Shown: piece after piece, positions 25,812-33,982 of the stretch
Position numbering within the stretch: position 1 is the first letter of the stretch
Layout: each line of letters begins with the position of its first letter
From: Acidimicrobium ferrooxidans
GTDB taxonomy: Bacteria > Actinomycetota > Geothermincolia > Fen-727 > Anoxymicrobiaceae
Reading direction: 5' to 3'
Length of the DNA: 64,000 bases
Assembly: GCA_020723485.1 (NCBI GenBank)
Contig: DYIU01000002.1
Coordinates: 281,543-345,542 of the forward strand
The notes under the pieces: model-generated
The model's input: only the letters and a program-made list of their open reading frames with translations
Told to the model about the DNA's origin: nothing
Databases searched by the model: none
Position numbers and translations under genes: made by a program

Positions 25812-26645
25812 ATGATGACCGGGAGTTTCAATGACGAGCTCGCTCTGGTGACGGGAGCCGCAAGCGGCATCGGCCGCGCGCTTTCCCTCAGGCTGGCCCG
25901 GGAGGGTTGCTCGGTGATACTGGTCGACATAGACCGGGAGGGCCTCGAGGCCGCGTGCCGCGAGATAGACCCCTCCGGCACCAGGGCGACCTGGTACCTG
26001 GCGGACGTGAGCGACGCGGAGCAGGTGGAAAGGCTCCACGAGCTCGTGACGTCCGAAGTGGGGACACCTGACATCCTGGTCAATTCAGCCGGTGTGGCAA
26101 TGGCCGGGACGTTCGACCAGGTGAGCCTCGACGACTGGAGATGGCTGCTCGGGGTCAACCTCTGGGGCGCCGTGCACACCGTTCACTATTTCATCAACGA
26201 CTTCTACTCCCGGGGCTCCGGCCACATCATCAACATGGCGTCCGCAGCGGGCCTCTTCGTCCTGCCGGAGGCTGGACTCTACACGACCTCAAAGTACGCC
26301 ATGGTGGGATTCTCTGGCTCCCTCCGGATCCAGGCTTCCGTCCATGGCGTGAAGGTGATGACGGTCTGCCCCGGGTTCGTGGCGACCCCCATGCTCGAAA
26401 ACGTCAGAAGCGCCGAGCCGGGCTTCATAGAGGACGACGCGGCAGCGGCGAGGCGCATTGCGATGCGCCCGGACAGGCTGATAGACAAGATACTCGCAGG
26501 GATGCACAAGGACAGCCCGGTGGTGACCTGCCCGTTCTATATCAATCTGATGTACGGCACCGCCAGGCACTTCCCCCGCCTGTGGGACCGCCTCATGAAA
26601 GCCGGCGCAAGGGCCGCATTCAGGGCTAAGCAGCGGCGAGGGTGA
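25812..26645 (+). CDS. Short-chain dehydrogenase/reductase
   Basis: A 277-residue SDR: TGAASGIGRALSLRL, NSAGVAMAG, and the YTTSKYAM catalytic pair with Ser in NMASAAGL. The C-terminal part has HKDSPVVTCPFYINLMYG and a basic end. ATG 25812 and ATG 25815 are both possible; GGAAGGGGGG ends directly before them, so the second gives better spacing. It is divergent from the SDR at 24892. Its 3' end faces the ACD alpha-subunit gene with 16 bases between the stop codons. Confidence 0.87.
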   Translation: MMTGSFNDELALVTGAASGIGRALSLRLAREGCSVILVDIDREGLEAACREIDPSGTRATWYLADVSDAEQVERLHELVTSEVGTPDILVNSAGVAMAGTFDQVSLDDWRWLLGVNLWGAVHTVHYFINDFYSRGSGHIINMASAAGLFVLPEAGLYTTSKYAMVGFSGSLRIQASVHGVKVMTVCPGFVATPMLENVRSAEPGFIEDDAAAARRIAMRPDRLIDKILAGMHKDSPVVTCPFYINLMYGTARHFPRLWDRLMKAGARAAFRAKQRRG

Positions 26646-26661
26646 AAGCGCGCGCCTTCAG

Positions 26662-28089
26662 TCAGTAGCACTGGCGGAACCCGCCCACCCCGCCTGCCGA
26701 CCTCCATCTCCAGTAGTGGTACAGCGACGCGAGCGAGCGGGCGCCGGGCTCCGGGGAGACGTAGATGGGCACGTCAGGGCCGGCTACTTCGGCCATGTGC
26801 CCCACGAAATCGCTGTGGCCCACTGCGACGACTACAAGTGGTTTCCCGGGCGAGGCGTCCTTTATGGCGGCGATGTCCCCGAACCATCCCCTGCCGTCGA
26901 ATCCCATCTTCATCAACTCGCTGAACACGGCGTAAGGGATGATGGTGACCGCCAGCACCATGTCTATTTCGTCGTCCTCCATCAGCGCCGAGAGCGCCGC
27001 GGAGAACTGGCCGGACGGCCCGACGTCCAGGGGATTCTTCACATTCATCCATGTGGGCGAGTCGGCGCGCATGCGCTCCGCGGTCTTCTCCGAGAGCGGC
27101 GGCACGGCCAGGCCGTAGCGCACCGCCGTGTCCGTCGCCATCACCCCGAGGCTCCCGCTCGACGTGACGATGCCCAGGCGGTTGCCACGGGGCGCCGGCA
27201 GCGTTGAGAAGGCTCGGGCCATCTCGACCAGGCCCTCCAGGTTTGCGGCGCGTAGCGTGCCGGTCTGTGTGAAAACCGCCTCGTACAGCTCGTCCTCCCC
27301 GGAGAGGCTCGCCGTGTGCGACTCGGTCGCTGCCCTCCCGGCGGGCGTCCTCCCGCTCTTCAGGACCATCACCGGCTTCTTCATGGTCACGTCCGCGAGC
27401 ACGCGCTTCAGGCGCACCCCGTCGGCCGCGCCCTCCAGGTACATCATTATCACGCCGGTGTCGGGGTCGTCCGCGAGGTGCTCAAGCACGTCGCACTCGT
27501 TGACGTCCATGCGGTCCCCAAGCGTCACTGCCTTGCTGACGAACATCCTGAACTGCGGCAGCATGTCGAGCAGGCAGTTGCCGAAGACCCCGCTCTGCGC
27601 GATTATCGCCGTCCGTCCGGGCTCGAGCGACTCGTCGATTATCTCCACCGTGCTGAACCTGTTGGCCGTGTTGACCAGGCCGACGCAGTTCGGCCCGATC
27701 ACCCTGATGCCGTGCCCGGCGGCGACGGACGCGGCCTCGTCCTGCAGCTTGCGGCCCTGCTCGCCTATCTCGGCGAACCCGGCGCTCTCCACTATGGCGT
27801 GGCGTATCCCGCGGCGGCCTGTCTCCTCGAGCATCTTGGGGACCACCGCCGCAGGCACCAGCACCACCGCCAGGTCCACGGGATCGGGGACGTCAAGGAC
27901 GCTCGGGTACACCTTCATGCCGTGCAGCTCATCGACCGAGGGGTTGACCAGGTATGTCCTGTCCGCCCAGCCGTGCGCCTTGAGCAGGATGGGGATGCCG
28001 TAGCCGAAGCCCATGTTCCGGCGAGCGCCGACTATGGCCACGCCCTCGGGCTCGAAGAACGTCCGCAGTCCGGTGTCGCTCATCTCCAC
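26662..28089 (-). CDS. ADP-forming acyl-CoA synthetase, alpha-subunit-like (paralogue 1)
   Basis: A 475-residue protein with a CoA-binding Rossmann domain (EGVAIVGARRN), a succinyl-CoA-ligase-like flavodoxin domain (AIIAQSGVFGNCLLDML) and the phosphohistidine site in ESHTASLSG (H258). That His is the residue phosphorylated in ADP-forming acetyl-CoA synthetases. The ATP-grasp beta subunit is absent from this gene and from the window. It would convert an acyl-CoA to an acid plus ATP, or the reverse, with an unlinked beta subunit. The start is a GTG at 28089 or ATG at 28083; neither has a strong site. It follows the aminomutase-like gene by 4 bases, so translational coupling is likely. Confidence 0.85.
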   Translation of the reverse strand: MEMSDTGLRTFFEPEGVAIVGARRNMGFGYGIPILLKAHGWADRTYLVNPSVDELHGMKVYPSVLDVPDPVDLAVVLVPAAVVPKMLEETGRRGIRHAIVESAGFAEIGEQGRKLQDEAASVAAGHGIRVIGPNCVGLVNTANRFSTVEIIDESLEPGRTAIIAQSGVFGNCLLDMLPQFRMFVSKAVTLGDRMDVNECDVLEHLADDPDTGVIMMYLEGAADGVRLKRVLADVTMKKPVMVLKSGRTPAGRAATESHTASLSGEDELYEAVFTQTGTLRAANLEGLVEMARAFSTLPAPRGNRLGIVTSSGSLGVMATDTAVRYGLAVPPLSEKTAERMRADSPTWMNVKNPLDVGPSGQFSAALSALMEDDEIDMVLAVTIIPYAVFSELMKMGFDGRGWFGDIAAIKDASPGKPLVVVAVGHSDFVGHMAEVAGPDVPIYVSPEPGARSLASLYHYWRWRSAGGVGGFRQCY

Positions 28090-28093
28090 CAGC

Positions 28094-29494
28094 CTACTTC
28101 TTCGGTATCAGCGACAGTATGTACTCCCAGACCTCGAGGGTCTTCGACAAGGCCGCGTCGTCGTGCTGCATGCACGTGTACATCCGCGTGCCGGCGAGGG
28201 AGTTCAGACCGTTGAGCGAGGCCACCATCTGGTAGTCCTCCGCGGTCTTGCGCCTGCTGATGACCTCGAACGCCTTCGGGCCGGTGATGTCGACCCAGAA
28301 GAAACCGGTGGTGACGTACTGGATTATCGGGCCGTAGTTGTAGAGGAAGAACGGCAGGTCCGGCCGGGTGTCGAACAGCGCGTTCAGCTCTGCGGTGAGC
28401 CTGTCGGCGAAGGCGGTCGACTTTACCACGGCGTCGTTCTCCTCCATAAGCCTTATAGCATGGTAGCAGGCCCCGCACGATATCGGGTTGGCCGCGAGCG
28501 TGCCCCCCAGGTAGGGCCGCTGGCCCATGCCCGCTCCGACTATCTCCATGACCTCCCTGCGGCCCGCTACGGCGCCCGCGCTCGGGAACCCGTGCGCGAC
28601 TATCTTGCCGAGCACCGTCAGGTCGGCGGTTATGTCGAAGTACTTCTGCGCGCCGCCCATGTCGAGCCTGAAACCCGTCACCACCTCGTCGAAGATGAGG
28701 AGGGCGCCGTACTCATCACACAGCTCTCGGCACCGCCCGTTCCAGTCAGGGTGCACCGGGTGCACGCCGGACTCGCCGCCCACAGGCTCTATGACCATGC
28801 ACGCGATGTCGTCGGCGTTGTCAGCGAACGCCTTCTCAAGAGCGTCGAAGTCGTTGGGCTTCACCTCGACCAGCAGGTCATACGTCTGGGGTGGTATGCC
28901 GGGCGAGTTGAGGCCGGCCGTCCCCGGCACGTGCAGGTTGTAGACGTAGGTATCGTACCAGCCGTGGTAGCTCCCCTCTACCTTGATGACCTTCTGCCTG
29001 CCGGTTACCGCGCGGGCGATCCGGAGCGCCGCCATGTCGGCCTCCGTCCCGGACTGCAGGAACCGGACCACGTCGACCGAGGGCATGTGCTCGACTATCT
29101 TCTTCGAGGCCAGCAGCTCGTACTCGGAGGTGAGACCCGTGGACGGCCCCTTCTCCTGGATTATCTTGACCACCTCGTCGTCCAGCGGGTCATAGTGGTG
29201 ACCGAGGATTATCGGCGCGCCGCAGAGCAGGAAGTCGACGTACTCGTTGCCGTCCACGTCCCACATCTTGTAACCCTTGGCCCTGTCCATGGTCAGGGGG
29301 AACGGGTGGCTGGTCGCCAGATTATGCTCGACGCCCCCCGGGATATAGCTCTTGAGCTCCTCGAATATCTCGAGGGACCTCTTGCGGGTCTTGTAGAACT
29401 CGTCCTTGACCTTGTCCAGGACGTCGTCGGGAATAGGGTGCAGGTCGTCTTCCATGCAACGCGCCCTGCGCTCCATTATCTCGTCATAGTCCAT
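28094..29494 (-). CDS. Class III aminotransferase, glutamate-1-semialdehyde-aminomutase-like
   Basis: A 466-residue PLP enzyme. D269 (LIFDEVVTGFR) and K297 (LTVLGKIVAHG) are the PLP-contact Asp and Schiff-base Lys. The GSAM-type signatures PGGVEHN, RFLQSGTEADMAALR and GSYHGWYD are present. It is longer than HemL (about 430) at both ends and the HemL gate region differs, so a side-chain transaminase or aminomutase on another substrate is more likely than haem synthesis. AAGGTGATC lies 5 bases before the ATG. It is cotranscribed with the ACD alpha-subunit gene and sits 87 bases downstream of the MtrA-like gene on the same strand. Confidence 0.87.
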   Translation of the reverse strand: MDYDEIMERRARCMEDDLHPIPDDVLDKVKDEFYKTRKRSLEIFEELKSYIPGGVEHNLATSHPFPLTMDRAKGYKMWDVDGNEYVDFLLCGAPIILGHHYDPLDDEVVKIIQEKGPSTGLTSEYELLASKKIVEHMPSVDVVRFLQSGTEADMAALRIARAVTGRQKVIKVEGSYHGWYDTYVYNLHVPGTAGLNSPGIPPQTYDLLVEVKPNDFDALEKAFADNADDIACMVIEPVGGESGVHPVHPDWNGRCRELCDEYGALLIFDEVVTGFRLDMGGAQKYFDITADLTVLGKIVAHGFPSAGAVAGRREVMEIVGAGMGQRPYLGGTLAANPISCGACYHAIRLMEENDAVVKSTAFADRLTAELNALFDTRPDLPFFLYNYGPIIQYVTTGFFWVDITGPKAFEVISRRKTAEDYQMVASLNGLNSLAGTRMYTCMQHDDAALSKTLEVWEYILSLIPKK

Positions 29495-29581
29495 ATCCGA
29501 TCACCTTCCCGTTTCCGGCATCGTGCAGCGATGCATCGCCCAGGTGATTCTATCAAAAAGGGGAGCGGCCTCGCCTTCAGC

Positions 29582-30283
29582 CTAACCGCCGGGGTGTCCC
29601 TTCTGAGAGCCCTTCTGCCGTATCTTCTCCATCAGCGCCTCGGCATTGCGCTTGGCCTCGCGCTGCTTCTCGTCCTCTGGCTCCCAGTACGGTTGGAGTA
29701 TCTTCCAGGTTATGGTGCCGCTCAGTGGCGGCTCCGGGTAGGCGCCGATGTCGTACAGTTCCTGTCCCAGAAACTCGACGGGATCTTCCTGGTAGCACGA
29801 CCAGACCGCCCTGCGAACGAGGTCGGGGTCCTGCTGGAACTGGAGGTCGACGAGCGTCAACTGGCTCCTGAATCTCTCTATCATCTCAAGGGATATGTTG
29901 TAGAGGAACGGATGCGGCGACTCCGTGCCGATTATCCTCTGCTTTGCGTCCACCCCGTTCTCGAAGAGTGCCTTCACCGCTTCTCCCGTGAGATGGCCCT
30001 CGGACTCAGGCCCGCCCATCACGAGGTAGCGGATGTTCGGGTTGGAGACCACGTTGCAGATGACCTTCTCGAGCCCTATATTCTCCGTCTGGAGCGTCCC
30101 CGAGAGGGCCGCGCCGCTCTCGGCCCCGACGCGAACCAGCTTCTCTATCTCGGGGGGCACCTTGTCCTGCTCCCACCTGAGGATGATGAGGACCGCCACC
30201 GGTGAGCGGTCGTTTCCTCGTATGTAGCAGCCCTCCTCGGGCGGGTAATCCGGGTGTGTGTCGACCTTGAGCACGGCTATCAT
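29582..30283 (-). CDS. MtrA-like corrinoid-binding protein (stand-alone)
   Basis: A 233-residue protein matching the cytoplasmic domain of tetrahydromethanopterin S-methyltransferase subunit A. The family core runs through TLQTENIGLEKVICNVVSNP, NIRYLVMGGPESEGHLTG, EAVKALFENGVDAKQRIIG and PHPFLYNI. H97 in SEGHLTG aligns with the His that coordinates cobalt in methanogen MtrA. The C-terminal membrane helix of methanogen MtrA is lacking; the end is charged and hydrophilic. The ATG overlaps the TGA of the upstream small CxC protein (ATGA), so the gene is translationally coupled to the ars operon. No other Mtr subunit is present, so it cannot be part of a methanogenic complex. A methyl carrier role is likely, target unknown. 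Confidence 0.85.
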   Translation of the reverse strand: MIAVLKVDTHPDYPPEEGCYIRGNDRSPVAVLIILRWEQDKVPPEIEKLVRVGAESGAALSGTLQTENIGLEKVICNVVSNPNIRYLVMGGPESEGHLTGEAVKALFENGVDAKQRIIGTESPHPFLYNISLEMIERFRSQLTLVDLQFQQDPDLVRRAVWSCYQEDPVEFLGQELYDIGAYPEPPLSGTITWKILQPYWEPEDEKQREAKRNAEALMEKIRQKGSQKGHPGG

Positions 30284-30633
30284 CCCGCCTCTTCAAAGAA
30301 CAGCTCGGCCGCGGGGACCTCCCCGATGTACTTTAGCTCACCATCAACTGCCACGGAAGGCGTCGCGCTGTTCAGCGAGAAGGCGAGGTTCTCTGCGAGC
30401 TCGGTCTCCCCCGCGCCCTCCAGGTATCCCCTGAGCGCCCTCATTCCCTCCTCGTAGTCCGCGTCCTCGCCGAGCATCCACGCGCGCACCTCGAACCCCG
30501 CGTCCTTTTCGAGCGCGGCCTTCAACGCCAACGCCCTGGTTATCTTCTCCTGCCTCGCCGGGGTGGGCCCCCCTGCGCACGTGCAGGCGATCGGTCCTAT
30601 GAAGATCTCGACCAACCGTCTTGCTCCTTGCAT
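30280..30633 (-). CDS. Small thioredoxin-fold-like CxC protein in ars operon
   Basis: A 117-residue protein with VEIFIGPIACTCAGGP near the N-terminus, giving Cys17-x-Cys19. The strand-CxC-helix opening and a second half ending SATPSVAVDGELKYIG (a cis-Pro-like loop) fit a thioredoxin/glutaredoxin-type fold. The start may be ATG 30633, or TTG 30615, which has AAGGAG 8 bases upstream and gives a protein starting directly at the first strand. It follows acr3 by 6 bases and overlaps the MtrA-like gene. Possible roles: arsenic or thiol handling, or reduction of a partner. I cannot assign a reaction. Confidence 0.7.
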   Translation of the reverse strand: MQGARRLVEIFIGPIACTCAGGPTPARQEKITRALALKAALEKDAGFEVRAWMLGEDADYEEGMRALRGYLEGAGETELAENLAFSLNSATPSVAVDGELKYIGEVPAAELFFEEAG

Positions 30634-30639
30634 GTTGTG

Positions 30640-31836
30640 CTAAGCCTCTTGAGCAGCCTGTTTGACGACTTGCTCTCTTTTTCTCGGGAAGTGATCGCGG
30701 GTTCGCAATCCTATCCTTACGAGCGCAAGCATGATGGGCACCTCTATCAGCGGGCCTATCACCGTCGCCAGAGTGACCTTCGAGCTTATTCCGAACACCG
30801 CTGCCGCAACCGCTATGGCGAGCTCGAAGTTATTACTCGAGCCTGTCAGCCCGACCACAACAGAGTTCTCGTAACTGATGTTGAGCACCCAGGATGCGAA
30901 GTAGCCTCCCGCGAACATCGTGAAGAAGAATATAGTGACCGGGATCGCAACAAGCAATACGACTATCGGCTCGTCGATTATGACCTCGCCTTTGAGTGTG
31001 AACATGACGATCAGCGTGAAAAGGAGGCCCACAATCGCCATCACCCGCATCCAGGGCGAGAGCTTGTGCTCAATCCACTCCTCGCCGCGGGTATTGACCA
31101 ACCTGCGCCGCACAAAGAAACCTATTACCAGCGGCAACCCGAGAAAGACGAGTACCGTTACCAGGATATTCGGGATGTTGACCCTCGCGATGTCGAAGTC
31201 GATCTTCCGTCCGCTCGCGGCGATCTCGTTGACGTATCCCTTCGTCAGGAAGTAGGCGAAGAAGGAGAAGATGAACATCTGCACCACCGAGTTTATGGCC
31301 ATGAGGACCATGGCCAGTGCGTTGTTCCCATCCGCCAGGTACGACCACATCAGGACCATGGCGATGCAGGGCGCGACGCCGAGCAGGACGACTCCTATCG
31401 CGTACTCAGGATGGCTGCGGAGGAATATCCACGACAACAGGTACATGTAAAAGGGCGAGATAAACCAGCAGAAGAAGATTACGATACCCAGTTCCTTCCA
31501 GGCCTTTACGGCCTTGACCGCCTCCTCCAGCCTGATGCGGAGCATGATGGGAAACATCATCATGAAGAGCCCGACGGCTATAGGGATCGAGACAAAGCCG
31601 AGCTTCACATTGTCAAGCTGGGTGCCGAGTTGGGGAAACAGCTTGCCCAGGCCGAGGCCGATTCCCATACACACGAATATCCACACGAAGAGGTAGCGGT
31701 CGAAGAAGTCAAGGTGCTTGGGCTTGCCGAGCTCCCTGTCCACGGATTCGGCGTGCTCCATCCTCTCCTCGACGTCCCCGGTCAACAGGTCACCGGCGCC
31801 GCTCTTCCTCTTCTCTCCCCGGCCTCCGCCTGTCAT
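30640..31836 (-). CDS. acr3: Arsenite efflux permease, ACR3 family
   Basis: A 398-residue membrane protein with about ten hydrophobic helices after a charged 50-residue N-terminus. ACR3 signatures are present: GVAPCIAMVLMWSYLADGN with the conserved Cys in the fourth helix, and VVGLTGSSNNFELAIAVAAA. It exports As(III) (or Sb(III)) using the proton gradient. The ATG at 31836 shares a base with the arsR stop (TGATG) and has GAGGAG 8 bases upstream, so arsR and acr3 are translationally coupled. The gene is followed by the small CxC protein and the MtrA-like protein. Confidence 0.93.
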   Translation of the reverse strand: MTGGGRGEKRKSGAGDLLTGDVEERMEHAESVDRELGKPKHLDFFDRYLFVWIFVCMGIGLGLGKLFPQLGTQLDNVKLGFVSIPIAVGLFMMMFPIMLRIRLEEAVKAVKAWKELGIVIFFCWFISPFYMYLLSWIFLRSHPEYAIGVVLLGVAPCIAMVLMWSYLADGNNALAMVLMAINSVVQMFIFSFFAYFLTKGYVNEIAASGRKIDFDIARVNIPNILVTVLVFLGLPLVIGFFVRRRLVNTRGEEWIEHKLSPWMRVMAIVGLLFTLIVMFTLKGEVIIDEPIVVLLVAIPVTIFFFTMFAGGYFASWVLNISYENSVVVGLTGSSNNFELAIAVAAAVFGISSKVTLATVIGPLIEVPIMLALVRIGLRTRDHFPRKREQVVKQAAQEA

Positions 31837-32198
31837 CAACAGTTCTCCTCAGCTCTTTCGCATGCCGCACGGGCTACGCCTTCGCGCACCTTCCTGTAGT
31901 CGAGGAACCCGCCGAACATCTCATTTACCCTCTCGAGGGCGTCCCTTTCCACCGAGTAATAAGTCCAGGTGCCTTCCTTTCTGGACCTCAGCAGCCCGGC
32001 TTCCTTCAACACGTTGAGGTGGTGGCTCGCCAGCTGTTGTGAGATGTCGAGCTCGTGCTCGACGTGGCACACGCAGCTCTCCCCGGCCGATAGATAGCAC
32101 ATGATCCTCAGCCTGTTCGGGTCACAAAGTGCCTTGAGCGCCTCCGCGAGCTCCATCACCCTGGGATCTCTCATGCAGCTCGGCCCACGTTCTTTCAA
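31836..32198 (-). CDS. arsR: ArsR-family arsenic-responsive repressor
   Basis: A 120-residue winged-helix repressor. The As(III) site is C42-V-C44 in ESCVCHVEHEL, at the start of the recognition helix region as in classical ArsR (CVCDL). The helix-turn-helix follows (DISQQLASHHLNVLKEAGL), then the wing RKEGTWTYYSV. Two more Cys near the C-terminus may add to metal binding. A TTG start at 32198 has GGGAGAG 5 bases upstream; an internal ATG at 32174 is the alternative. It controls the operon through the dyad at 32223-32242. Confidence 0.92.
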   Translation of the reverse strand: MKERGPSCMRDPRVMELAEALKALCDPNRLRIMCYLSAGESCVCHVEHELDISQQLASHHLNVLKEAGLLRSRKEGTWTYYSVERDALERVNEMFGGFLDYRKVREGVARAACERAEENC

Positions 32199-32222
32199 AA
32201 TGTCTCTCCCGACTCTGAATAT

Positions 32223-32242
32223 ATACAAACCACCATTTGTAT
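32223..32242. promoter_or_regulatory. ArsR operator
   Basis: ATACAAA-CCACCA-TTTGTAT, a perfect 7+6+7 dyad directly downstream of the -10 box of the arsR promoter, so bound repressor would cover the transcription start. Spacing and symmetry fit ArsR/SmtB dimers. Confidence 0.8.
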
Positions 32243-32270
32243 TATAGCACCTCGAGCGGAAGTCCGGCAA
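32241..32270 (-). promoter_or_regulatory. Promoter of the ars operon
   Basis: On the minus strand TTGCCG and TATAAT are separated by 18 bases; TATAAT occupies 32246-32241. The operator overlaps its downstream side. Confidence 0.65.
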
Positions 32271-32289
32271 GCGATGCCGCGCCCGGCGA

Positions 32290-32295
32290 TATAAT
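32290..32295 (+). promoter_or_regulatory. Possible -10 box for ilvD-like gene
   Basis: A perfect TATAAT lies 40 bases before the ATG of the dehydratase gene, divergent from the ars promoter. No good -35 is seen at normal spacing. Confidence 0.4.
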
Positions 32296-32334
32296 CTCTT
32301 GTGACAACAGGTGGCGGATGCAAAGGAGCCAGCC

Positions 32335-33978
32335 ATGAAAAAACCCGTGAGCGCTCCCATCTTCAACGAGGCCGACTTCCTCATCAGCATCGTGCGGCTC
32401 TCCATTCTCAAGGGCACCGGGGTGGACATCGACGAGCTCAAGGAAAAGCCCATCATAGGCATAGCCAACTCGTTTACCGAGATGAACCCGGGCCACATGC
32501 ACCTCCGGGCGCTTGCCGAGCGTGTCAAGGAGGGGGTGCACGCGGGAGGAGGCATACCGTTCGAATTCAACGTCCCGGCTCCCTGCGACGGGCTCACCGA
32601 GGGCAACGAGGGGATGCGCTTCGTCCTGCCCCAGCGCGAGCTGGTGGCCGACGCGGTGGAGGTCTACGCGAGGAGCATGCTCTTCGACGGGCTGGTCATG
32701 ATTGCGAGCTGTGACAAGATCATCCCGGGCATGATAATGGCCGCCGCGCGCCTCGACAGGCCGACCGTCTTCCTGCCCGGCGGCCCCGGCGCCTTCCAGA
32801 TAAGGTTCTCCGCGAACATGAAGGACACGGTGAACGACAAGGACTACGACGACCTCCTGGACAAGCTTGCCACCGCCACCTGCGCAACGTGCGGCGCCTG
32901 CGAGCTCATGGGAACCGCTAACACCTTCCAGTGCCTCGCTGAGGCACTGGGGCTCACCATTCCGGGCTCCGCGAACGTCCCCGCCTATCACTCCGAGAAG
33001 CTTCTCTACGCACGGCGCGCCGGCAAGCGAGTCGTTGAGATGGTGGAAGAGGAGCTCACGGCCAGAGACATAATCACCAGCGACGCGATAGAGAACGCGC
33101 TGATAGTCGACCTTGCCATCGGCGGTTCCACCAACTCTGCGCTGCACCTGCCTGCGATAGCCCACGAGCTGGGCTCGGACCTTCCGCTCTCGCGGTTCAA
33201 CGAGCTGAACCGGAAGGTCCCCACCCTGTGCTCGATACGCCCGAGCGGCCCGCGCGGCATCCAGGACCTGTACGTCGCGGGCGGCATACCCGCGGTGATG
33301 AAGACCCTGGCAGCGGACCTTCATATGGACAGCCTGAACGTCACCGGTATGACGTGGGCCGCCACCCTGGAGAACGTGCAGGTGATGGACGAGCAGGTCA
33401 TCCCGCCCCGCGACCGCCCGTACCTCACCGAGGGCGGGACGGTCGCCCTCTTCGGAAACCTGGCCCCCGAGGGCGCGGTGGTCAAACAGTCGGCGGTGGC
33501 CGACGACATGCTGGAGTTCTCCGGCCCGGCGCGCGTCTTCGAGTCCGAGGCGGACTGCCTCGCCGCTCTTCGCGAGGGTTCGTTGAACGAGGGTGAGGTG
33601 GTCGTCATAAGGTACGAGGGCCCGAAGGGCGGGCCGGGGATGCCGGAGACACTGGCGGTGACCATGGCTCTCCCTCTCCACGGCTACCAGCGCGTGGCGC
33701 TCGTCACCGACGGCAGGTTCTCGGGGGCCTCGTCAGGCCCGTGCATCGGCCACGTGTCCCCGGAAGCCCAGGTCGGCGGCCCCATCGCGGCGCTTGAGGA
33801 TGGAGACATGGTGACCATCGACATCCCGGGCCGGAAGCTCGAGGTGGGCCTCTCAGATGATGAGATAAGCGCCAGGCTTGCCGGATGGTCCGCCCCAGAG
33901 CCCGACGTGCCTCAAGGGTACATGAGGCGATATGTCAGGTCGGTGAGCTCGGCCGCGAAAGGCGCGGTCCTCGAATAG
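32335..33978 (+). CDS. Dihydroxy-acid dehydratase family (IlvD/Edd)
   Basis: A 547-residue IlvD/Edd enzyme. NSFTEMNPGHMHLRALAE is the PGH-type active-site entry also found in Fe4S4-type IlvD. Cluster ligands are Cys126 in VMIASCDKIIPGM and the Cys group in CATCGACELMGTANTFQC. The C-terminal signature TDGRFSGASSGPCIGHVSPEA is intact. It dehydrates a 2,3-dihydroxy acid to a 2-keto acid, in valine/isoleucine synthesis or in sugar-acid breakdown. No ilvC, ilvB or ilvE gene is near, so the substrate is open. ATG 32335 has AAAGGAG 8 bases upstream. It is divergent from the ars operon. Confidence 0.88.
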   Translation: MKKPVSAPIFNEADFLISIVRLSILKGTGVDIDELKEKPIIGIANSFTEMNPGHMHLRALAERVKEGVHAGGGIPFEFNVPAPCDGLTEGNEGMRFVLPQRELVADAVEVYARSMLFDGLVMIASCDKIIPGMIMAAARLDRPTVFLPGGPGAFQIRFSANMKDTVNDKDYDDLLDKLATATCATCGACELMGTANTFQCLAEALGLTIPGSANVPAYHSEKLLYARRAGKRVVEMVEEELTARDIITSDAIENALIVDLAIGGSTNSALHLPAIAHELGSDLPLSRFNELNRKVPTLCSIRPSGPRGIQDLYVAGGIPAVMKTLAADLHMDSLNVTGMTWAATLENVQVMDEQVIPPRDRPYLTEGGTVALFGNLAPEGAVVKQSAVADDMLEFSGPARVFESEADCLAALREGSLNEGEVVVIRYEGPKGGPGMPETLAVTMALPLHGYQRVALVTDGRFSGASSGPCIGHVSPEAQVGGPIAALEDGDMVTIDIPGRKLEVGLSDDEISARLAGWSAPEPDVPQGYMRRYVRSVSSAAKGAVLE

Positions 33979-33982
33979 GCTC

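Noticed and set aside
28013-30205. 730-codon open frame on the plus strand
   Set aside because: It lies opposite three well-supported genes (aminomutase-like, MtrA-like and part of the ACD alpha gene), is rich in Arg, Val and His typical of antisense frames in high-GC DNA, and has no recognisable domain.
29582-30283. Evidence for methanogenesis
   Set aside because: Only the MtrA soluble domain is present, with no other Mtr or Mcr genes and a bacterial gene context.
30628-31899. 423-codon open frame opposite acr3
   Set aside because: Antisense of a clear membrane permease gene; composition (His, Asp, Tyr-rich) and lack of homology show it is a shadow.
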